A DNA stretch of 64,000 bases. Origin: DRKI01 sp011051875. GTDB lineage: Bacteria > Desulfobacterota > Desulfobulbia > Desulfobulbales > Desulfobulbaceae. Positions 58,884 to 64,000 of the stretch are shown here, piece after piece; positions within the stretch are counted from its first letter, which is position 1; every line of letters starts with the position of its first letter. The notes under the pieces are model-generated. The model was not told the DNA's origin. It saw nothing but the letters and a program-made list of their open reading frames with translations, and ran no database searches. The DNA is taken from positions 1 to 64,000 of the forward strand of contig JALXDL010000109.1 of assembly GCA_026990385.1 (NCBI GenBank), written 5' to 3'. Position numbers and translations under genes: made by a program.

Positions 58884-60790
58884 CACCTATCTTCCCTTTC
58901 TTCGTCTTTTCCCACTGCCTGCAGGCTGATCTCGAAGCAGGCGCCCTCCCCGCCCGGCACCACCCGGATGCTCCCCTGCATCTGCCGGATGATCCGCTGG
59001 CTGATGGCCAGCCCCAGGCCAAGTCCCTGGCCGGGCTCCTTGGTAGTATAGAACGGCTCGAAGATCCGCGCCATGTGGGCCGGTGCGATCCCCGGGCCCG
59101 AGTCGCGGACCCGGAGAACGACCCTGGCCCCCTCTTCCTTCCCCCGGATCAGGATCTCCTTGCGCTCCTGCCCTGCGACGGCCTGGATGGCGTTGCCGAT
59201 CAGGTTGACCAGGACCTGCTGCAAAAGGACACTGTCGGCCCGGCCCTGTATCTCCTCCGGCGTCAGCCTGACCTCCACCCGGACAGAATCCCGGCGGATG
59301 GCCGGGGTCAGGATCTCCAGGGCGCCGTCAATCACGCCGTGCAAGGGCACATCCTCCATGCGGCCGCTGCTGCGCCGGGCAAAGATCTTGAGCTGCGCCC
59401 CGATCCTGGCCATCCGCTCGGTGAGCTCGCCGATCTGTTCCAGGTTCCAGAGGGCATCGTCCGGCCGACCCTGGCCAAGGAACTGTATCGCGTTGTCGGC
59501 ATAGGTACGGATCGCGGCCAGGGGCTGGTTCAACTCATGGTTGATGCCGGCCGACATCTGGCCCAGGGCTGCCAGCTTGGCGGCATGGATCAGCTCGCGC
59601 CTTGTGTGTCGCAGTTTTTCCTCGGCCTGGCGGCGCTCCACGATCTCGCGCCGGAGCTGGCGGTTGCTCTCGGTAAGCTCGGCGGTGCGCTCCCGCACCC
59701 GCCTCTCCAGGTCCTCGTTGGCCTGCTCCAGCAGGTGCCGGTTCTGTTCCTCGAAGCGGTATCGCTCGGCCAGCCGCTGCCGCCGCTGCCAGACAAGGAG
59801 CAGAAGCATGACGCCGGTGGCAAAAAGCACCCCCGCGCCGACCTGGGCCCGTACCACCCTCTTCTCCATCCCGGCGGTATCGGACAGCACCATCACTCTC
59901 CAGCCGGCCTGGGGCATGAATACGGACTGCTGGAGAAAGCTCCGCCGTCCCGCTCCCGGTTCAACCAGGGTGATGACCCGGCCGTGACTGCATTCCTCTT
60001 CACCCTCAATGGCAAGCGGGGTCAGCTCTGCTCCCGGATAGCGGCGACTGGTCTTGATCCGCTGCCGGACCTCGGCCGCCAGCGGTTCCAGAGTGCGGAA
60101 CCGCCAGGAGGCCCTGGTGGTGATGAAGATCACGCCATCGGGATCTGTGACCAGGAAGATATCGTTTTCATGCCCCCAATTCCGCTCCACCTGGTCGATG
60201 GAGATCTTGATCACCACCGCGCCCAGGATCATGTCGCCCTGGCGTACGGGATAGGCAAAGTAGTAGCCCCGCCGGCTGGAGGTGGTGCCCAGGGCGAAAT
60301 AGCGGCCCAGCCGGCCCTGCATGGCCTGCTGAAAGTAGGGGCGGTAGCTGAAGTTGCGGCCGACGAAGGGACGTTCCGCCTGCCAGTTGCTGGCCGCGAT
60401 GGTCAGGCCCTCACGGTCCATGAGGTAGGTATCGGCGGCATCGCTGATCCGGTTGATGGTCTCCAGGTACCGGTTGAAGGCCTCGATCCGGTCACGGCCG
60501 CCCGGGTTCTGCAGAAAGTTGACCAGGCGGCGGTTGTTGGCCAGCAGTTCCGGCAGTCCTTCATACTTCTCAAGAACACCCTGCAGGTAGGCCACGTAGA
60601 GCTCGAGCCGGAAAGCGCCCTCCCCGGCCAGGGTCTCGAGCCCCTGCTTTCTTGCGAGGTGCCCTGTCAGCCAAAGGGAAGCGGCGAGCAGCACCAGGCC
60701 GGCAAGGACGATGGTGGAAAGACGACAGCCCCTGCCTGCAGTATCTCCGGCCAGGGTGCGCCCCCCGGCAACTCCTGTCCGCTGTGGCAA
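58883..60790 (-). CDS. dctB: C4-dicarboxylate sensor histidine kinase DctB
   Basis: A 635-residue kinase. Helix 1 is at about 25-45. The periplasmic double-PDC sensor contains the DctB signature GLTIAASNW and FVGRNFSYRPYFQQAMQGRLGRYFALGTTSSRRGYYFAYPV, which forms the dicarboxylate pocket. Helix 2 is near 315-335. A coiled coil, HisKA with GQMSAGINHELNQPLAAIRTYADNA, and HATPase with GLGLGLAISQRI follow. The start appears to be TTG 60790, with GGAGG 4 bases upstream overlapping the malic enzyme stop region; an alternative start is unclear. Confidence 0.93.
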   Translation of the reverse strand: MPQRTGVAGGRTLAGDTAGRGCRLSTIVLAGLVLLAASLWLTGHLARKQGLETLAGEGAFRLELYVAYLQGVLEKYEGLPELLANNRRLVNFLQNPGGRDRIEAFNRYLETINRISDAADTYLMDREGLTIAASNWQAERPFVGRNFSYRPYFQQAMQGRLGRYFALGTTSSRRGYYFAYPVRQGDMILGAVVIKISIDQVERNWGHENDIFLVTDPDGVIFITTRASWRFRTLEPLAAEVRQRIKTSRRYPGAELTPLAIEGEEECSHGRVITLVEPGAGRRSFLQQSVFMPQAGWRVMVLSDTAGMEKRVVRAQVGAGVLFATGVMLLLLVWQRRQRLAERYRFEEQNRHLLEQANEDLERRVRERTAELTESNRQLRREIVERRQAEEKLRHTRRELIHAAKLAALGQMSAGINHELNQPLAAIRTYADNAIQFLGQGRPDDALWNLEQIGELTERMARIGAQLKIFARRSSGRMEDVPLHGVIDGALEILTPAIRRDSVRVEVRLTPEEIQGRADSVLLQQVLVNLIGNAIQAVAGQERKEILIRGKEEGARVVLRVRDSGPGIAPAHMARIFEPFYTTKEPGQGLGLGLAISQRIIRQMQGSIRVVPGGEGACFEISLQAVGKDEEREDR

Positions 60791-60799
60791 GGTACCTCC

Positions 60800-62536
60800 C
60801 TACATGGCTACCAGGGGCAGGTAATCGGGTTCCCAGCGCATCTTCCTGATCAGTTCCTTGAGCCGGCTGGCATCGTTCTGATGCTGGAAACTGGAAAAGG
60901 CGCAGGGCCGGCTCACGCCACAGGCAATGGCCGATTCGCCCACGGCCTGGGCAACCTTGAGGCTGACATCGGCCAGGGTGGTCACCGGCGGCACCAGGGC
61001 GCCGCGGGCCATCTCCTCGCGGGTGACACAGCCCGAAACCGCGGTGGCGGCGGCGGTAAAAAACTGCGGCAGAACCTCGCGGGCGCCCGAGGCCAGCACG
61101 CCAAGACCAACGCCGGGAAAGACGAAAACATTGTTACACTGGCCGACAAGGTAGGATTCACCCTCAAAGAGTACATCGGGAAAGGGGGATCCGGTGGCGA
61201 CCAGGGCGCGCCCCCCGGTCCAGGAGTAGATGTCCGCGGGCACGGCCTCGGCCTTTTCGGTGGGATTGGACAACGGCAGGATGACCGGCCGGTCGGTGTG
61301 TTCCAGGACCGAGCGGACGACCTCGCGGCTGAAACAGCCGGCCTGGCCCGAGGTGCCGATCAGCACGGTGACCCCTGCCTTTGCCACCACGTTCCCGAGC
61401 CGGAGGTCGTCCTCGTCCTGCAGCCAGTCCAGGCTGGCCGGATCCTTGGCGAACTTGCGCTTGTATGGGAGCAGATCCCGATCCGTGGTGATCAGCCCCC
61501 GCGAATCCAGGGTAAAGATCCTGGCCCTGGCCTCTTCCTCGCCGATCCCCTGTTCACAGAGCGCGGTGGCGATCTGCTCGGCGATCCCCACCCCGCCGGC
61601 GCCGGCACCGTGGATGAGGTAGACCTGGTCGGCGAGCTGTTCACCCTTGATCTTCATGGCCGTGAGGATGGCGGCAAGCGTGATGGCGCCGGTGCCCTGG
61701 ATATCATCGTTGAACGAGATCAGGTCGTGCAGGTAGGCGTCGCGGATGGCAAAGGCGTTCTGCTTGGAAAAATCCTCCCACTGGCACAGTGCATTGGGAA
61801 AGACATTCCTGAAGGCGCGGGCGAACCGCTGCACAAAGTCGATGTACTGGTCGCCGGTGATGCGGCGGTGCCGCCAGCCCAGGTACTCGTCGTCGTTGAG
61901 GAGCGCCTCGTTGTCGGTGCCCACGTCGAGCGAGATGGGCAGGCAGTGCCAGGGGGCGATCCCGGCCCCCTGCGTGTAGAGCATCAACTTGCCCAGGCAG
62001 ATGGCGATGCCGCCGGCGCCCTGGTCGCCGATACCCAGGATGCCCTGGTTGTCGGTCACCACCGCCACCCGGATGTCGCGGGGCTGGAAGCGGCGGAGCA
62101 CGTTTTCCGCCTGGTCGATATTGCCTGGATAGAAGTGGAGACCGTTGGCAGAGCGGAACATGGAGGAAAAATGCTGGCAGGCCAGGCCCACGGTGGGAGT
62201 GTAGATGATGGACATGTACCGGGCGATATCGCTCCTGATCAGGGCATGGGCCAGGGTCACGTTGCGGTCGAACAGGGAACGGATGTAGATGAACCGCTCG
62301 ATATCGGTGGACTTGTCCCGGACCTTGACCCGGCTGTTGGCCACCTGGTTCTCCAGGCTGCGCACCGCCGGCGGCAGCATGGCGGTCAGGCCCAGCCGCC
62401 GCCGCTCGTCGATACTGAAGGCCGTGCCCTTGTTGATAAAGGCGTTGGAGTGGATGGCAGAGCCGGAATCGTAGACATAGATCTCCCGGGTGTTGCCGTA
62501 CTCGTCATATTTGAACATGGCAGAATTTTCCGACAT
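60800..62536 (-). CDS. maeA: NAD-type malic enzyme (oxaloacetate-decarboxylating, MaeA-like)
   Basis: A 578-residue large-form malic enzyme: MSIIYTPTVGLACQHFS, VVTDNQGILGIGDQGAGGIAICLGKLMLY, metal ligands in ISFNDDIQGTGAITLA, the nucleotide fold HGAGAGGVGIAEQI, and LSNPTEKAEA. It converts malate to pyruvate and CO2 with NAD(P) reduction; cofactor preference is not certain from sequence. ATG 62536 is used, as the upstream open frame lacks similarity. It ends 9 bases before dctB, so the enzyme and the sensor pair share a transcript. Confidence 0.93.
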   Translation of the reverse strand: MSENSAMFKYDEYGNTREIYVYDSGSAIHSNAFINKGTAFSIDERRRLGLTAMLPPAVRSLENQVANSRVKVRDKSTDIERFIYIRSLFDRNVTLAHALIRSDIARYMSIIYTPTVGLACQHFSSMFRSANGLHFYPGNIDQAENVLRRFQPRDIRVAVVTDNQGILGIGDQGAGGIAICLGKLMLYTQGAGIAPWHCLPISLDVGTDNEALLNDDEYLGWRHRRITGDQYIDFVQRFARAFRNVFPNALCQWEDFSKQNAFAIRDAYLHDLISFNDDIQGTGAITLAAILTAMKIKGEQLADQVYLIHGAGAGGVGIAEQIATALCEQGIGEEEARARIFTLDSRGLITTDRDLLPYKRKFAKDPASLDWLQDEDDLRLGNVVAKAGVTVLIGTSGQAGCFSREVVRSVLEHTDRPVILPLSNPTEKAEAVPADIYSWTGGRALVATGSPFPDVLFEGESYLVGQCNNVFVFPGVGLGVLASGAREVLPQFFTAAATAVSGCVTREEMARGALVPPVTTLADVSLKVAQAVGESAIACGVSRPCAFSSFQHQNDASRLKELIRKMRWEPDYLPLVAM

Positions 62537-62653
62537 TTCGTATATTCCCCCTCGGCTGTAGTGAAAAACCACCCGCGCGGCATGGATGGCCGGGCCGGAC
62601 ACCTGGTGTCCACATCATAGTTCCTCTTGTAGCATTCCGATCAGGGGCAGGCA

Positions 62654-63724
62654 ATGACAAGCTGGCAGAGCGTGCTAAAAAAAAGCATCACCACGGCAGG
62701 GGAGCTGGCGCACCACCTGGACGTGCCGAAGGAGGAGATCGCCCGGGTGGCCGGGGTCTACCCCATGCGGATCAATCCCTACTACATGGCCCTGATCCGG
62801 CGGCACGGCGCGCCCCTCCTGCGCCAGGCGGTGCCGGACATCCGCGAGCTGCACGACCCCGACGGCATGACCGACCCCCTGGCCGAGGAAGACCTGAGCC
62901 CCGTGCCCAACCTGGTCCACAAGTACCCGGACCGGGCCCTGCTGCTGGTCTGTTCCGAGTGCGCCATGTACTGCCGCTTCTGCACCCGGAAACGCAAGGT
63001 GGGCACGCCCGGCATGGCCATCAGCCGGCAGGGCGTCCGGGCCGGGCTCGACTACCTGCGCCGGACACCGCAGGTCCGCGAGGTCCTGCTCTCGGGCGGC
63101 GACCCGCTGCTGCTCACCGACCAGCGCCTGGACGAGCTCCTGGCCGAGCTGCGCGCCATACCCTCCATCGAGGTGATCCGCATCGGCAGCCGCGTTCCCT
63201 GCACCCTGCCCATGCGGGTCACCCGCGAGCTGGCCGACATGCTGGCGCGCCATCACCCGCTCTACATCAACACCCATTTCAACCACCCGGCCGAGCTCAC
63301 CGCCGAGGCGGCCGAGGCCTGCGGCCGCCTGGCCGACGCCGGTATCCCGCTCGCCTGCCAGACCGTGCTCCTGCGCGGCGTCAACGACGACGCCGAGGTC
63401 CTGCGCCGCCTGATGCGCGGCCTGCTCGCCATGCGGGTCAGGCCCTACTACCTCTTCCAGGCCGACCTGACCCGCGGCACGGCCCACTTCCGCACCACCA
63501 TCGACCGCGGTCTTGCGATCATGCGGCAACTGATCGGCCATCTCTCGGGCATGGCCGTCCCCACCTATGCCCTGGACGCGCCCGGCGGCGGCGGCAAGAT
63601 TCCGCTCACGCCCGACTACGTCACCGGCCTGGGAGAGGAGCTGCACTTCACCACCTACCGGGATATCCCCTGCGCCTATCCCAACCGGTTGCCCGACGAT
63701 CTCCGCGCCGGCCGGGACGGATAA
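62654..63724 (+). CDS. KamA-family radical SAM protein (lysine 2,3-aminomutase-like)
   Basis: A 356-residue enzyme. The radical SAM motif CX3CX2C is at Cys103, Cys107, Cys110 (CAMYCRFCTRKR). The PLP lysine is Lys315 in APGGGGKIPLTP, and the two acids that bind the substrate amine in lysine aminomutase are kept (Asp271 in QADLTRG, Asp308 in ALDAPGG). It lacks much of the C-terminal extension of classical 416-residue KamA and is nearer EpmB in length. It could make beta-lysine (an osmolyte or EF-P modification) or act on another amino acid. No EpmA/EF-P or acetyltransferase gene is adjacent here. It diverges from malic enzyme. Confidence 0.85.
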   Translation: MTSWQSVLKKSITTAGELAHHLDVPKEEIARVAGVYPMRINPYYMALIRRHGAPLLRQAVPDIRELHDPDGMTDPLAEEDLSPVPNLVHKYPDRALLLVCSECAMYCRFCTRKRKVGTPGMAISRQGVRAGLDYLRRTPQVREVLLSGGDPLLLTDQRLDELLAELRAIPSIEVIRIGSRVPCTLPMRVTRELADMLARHHPLYINTHFNHPAELTAEAAEACGRLADAGIPLACQTVLLRGVNDDAEVLRRLMRGLLAMRVRPYYLFQADLTRGTAHFRTTIDRGLAIMRQLIGHLSGMAVPTYALDAPGGGGKIPLTPDYVTGLGEELHFTTYRDIPCAYPNRLPDDLRAGRDG

Positions 63725-63811
63725 CAGACCTTGTAACACACCAATAAATATGGTTGTATTTTTGGACAATCTACTTCTCATTATCCGTTATGTTCAGCAT
63801 ATAATCCTCCA

Positions 63812-63958
63812 TGCCCGCAGAGCGGGCACAACCAACGTGACACCGCAGCGCGGTGTCACGAGGTTGAGGTGGCGCCCGAAGTTTAGGGGAGTACCTGGAG
63901 GGTGGTTGCTCTTGTTGCACCGCTCTGCGGTGCAACACCTCACCAGGCGCTCTGCGCC
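63812..63958. repeat. Cluster of four REP-like palindromes at the window end
   Basis: Four hairpins with 3-base loops occur in the 276-base tail after the radical SAM gene. The arms are TGCCCGC/GCGGGCA (63812-63828, loop AGA), CGTGACACCGC/GCGGTGTCACG (63836-63860, loop AGC), GTTGCACCGC/GCGGTGCAAC (63914-63936, loop TCT) and GGCGC/GCGCC (63946-63958, loop TCT). All share a CGC-N3-GCG-type core. A diverged copy of the first part is at 20966-21006. The bases from 63725 to 63811 show no gene or terminator. Confidence 0.75.
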
Positions 63959-64000
63959 ATTTGCGTACTGCTCCCGTTGTCAGTTTTCAGCAGTCAATAA

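Noticed and set aside
59075..62620. An open frame of 1181 codons on the plus strand
   Set aside because: It lies antisense to dctB and the malic enzyme gene, both with full catalytic motifs. The product has no domain and is rich in Gly, Asp and Pro, as expected of the opposite strand of GC-rich genes.
1..64000. CRISPR arrays, prophage genes, restriction or toxin-antitoxin systems
   Set aside because: I saw no regularly spaced direct repeats and no phage structural, integrase, nuclease or toxin-type genes on either strand.

Overview
The window is GC-rich chromosomal DNA, almost entirely coding, from a Gram-negative, probably anaerobic bacterium. The gene content is typical of sulfate-reducing or sulfur-metabolising Desulfobacterota, with Desulfobulbales as my best guess: a V/A-type ATPase operon, rubredoxin, a DUF39-type homocysteine biosynthesis protein, a LarE-type sulfur transferase, a heme-containing sensor kinase, a TRAP dicarboxylate system, and the rpsP-khpA-rimM-trmD-SPOUT-rplS-rnhB-yraN ribosome cluster. 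This assignment is inference from gene content and order, not from a marker-gene tree.

Layout. 1-2.4 kb (minus): the 5' part of a ComM-like ATPase gene, trmN6 and a DUF1015 gene. 2.6-5.1 kb (plus): queD-queE for 7-deazaguanine synthesis and a nucleotide-sugar dehydrogenase. 5.2-14.5 kb (plus): a complete V/A-type ATPase operon in the order H-C-I-K-F-E-A-B-D, followed by a universal stress protein. 14.6-24.9 kb (minus): rnhA, two lipoproteins (LolB-like and TPR), tmk, pdxA, yraN, rnhB, rplS, a SPOUT methyltransferase, trmD, rimM, khpA, rpsP and ffh. 25.2-31.1 kb (minus): fabD, lspA, ileS, a MITE-like palindromic element, cobO and a SpoU methyltransferase. 31.2-35.5 kb: a stand-alone TSCPD-like zinc-ribbon protein, msrAB, an MFS exporter, tRNA-Pro(CGG) and HU. 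35.6-40 kb (minus): larE, a DUF39 homocysteine synthesis gene and two consecutive nicotianamine-synthase-like genes. 40.6-43.9 kb: pheA, an ABC-F ATPase and rubredoxin. 44.4-51 kb: a diheme sensor kinase, a CZB chemoreceptor, a monoheme cytochrome c, and a GlxA-type regulator translationally coupled to a ZIP metal transporter. 51-62.5 kb (minus): a hybrid kinase with two solute-binding domains, then a C4-dicarboxylate module: malic enzyme-dctB-dctD and, downstream of a sigma-54 promoter with paired upstream sites, dctP-dctQ-dctM. 62.6-63.7 kb (plus): a KamA-family radical SAM enzyme. The last 190 bases hold a cluster of short palindromes.

How the genes work together. The dct block reads as a self-contained circuit. 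DctB senses dicarboxylate, DctD acts from two 15-bp sites 32 bp apart on a -24/-12 promoter, the TRAP transporter imports the substrate, and malic enzyme, in the same transcript as the regulators, feeds malate to pyruvate. The 35.6-40 kb block is the least ordinary part. Sulfur insertion (LarE), homocysteine synthesis (DUF39) and two SAM-consuming nicotianamine-synthase-like enzymes lie on one strand, with none of the usual opine-metallophore partners beside them. This is the best candidate in the window for an undescribed metabolic unit, although the link between its parts is inferred only from proximity and chemistry.

Limits. All assignments come from reading sequence and motifs by eye; no homology search was run. 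Regulatory sites and terminators are pattern matches. Most long open frames antisense to annotated genes are treated as GC-driven shadows.
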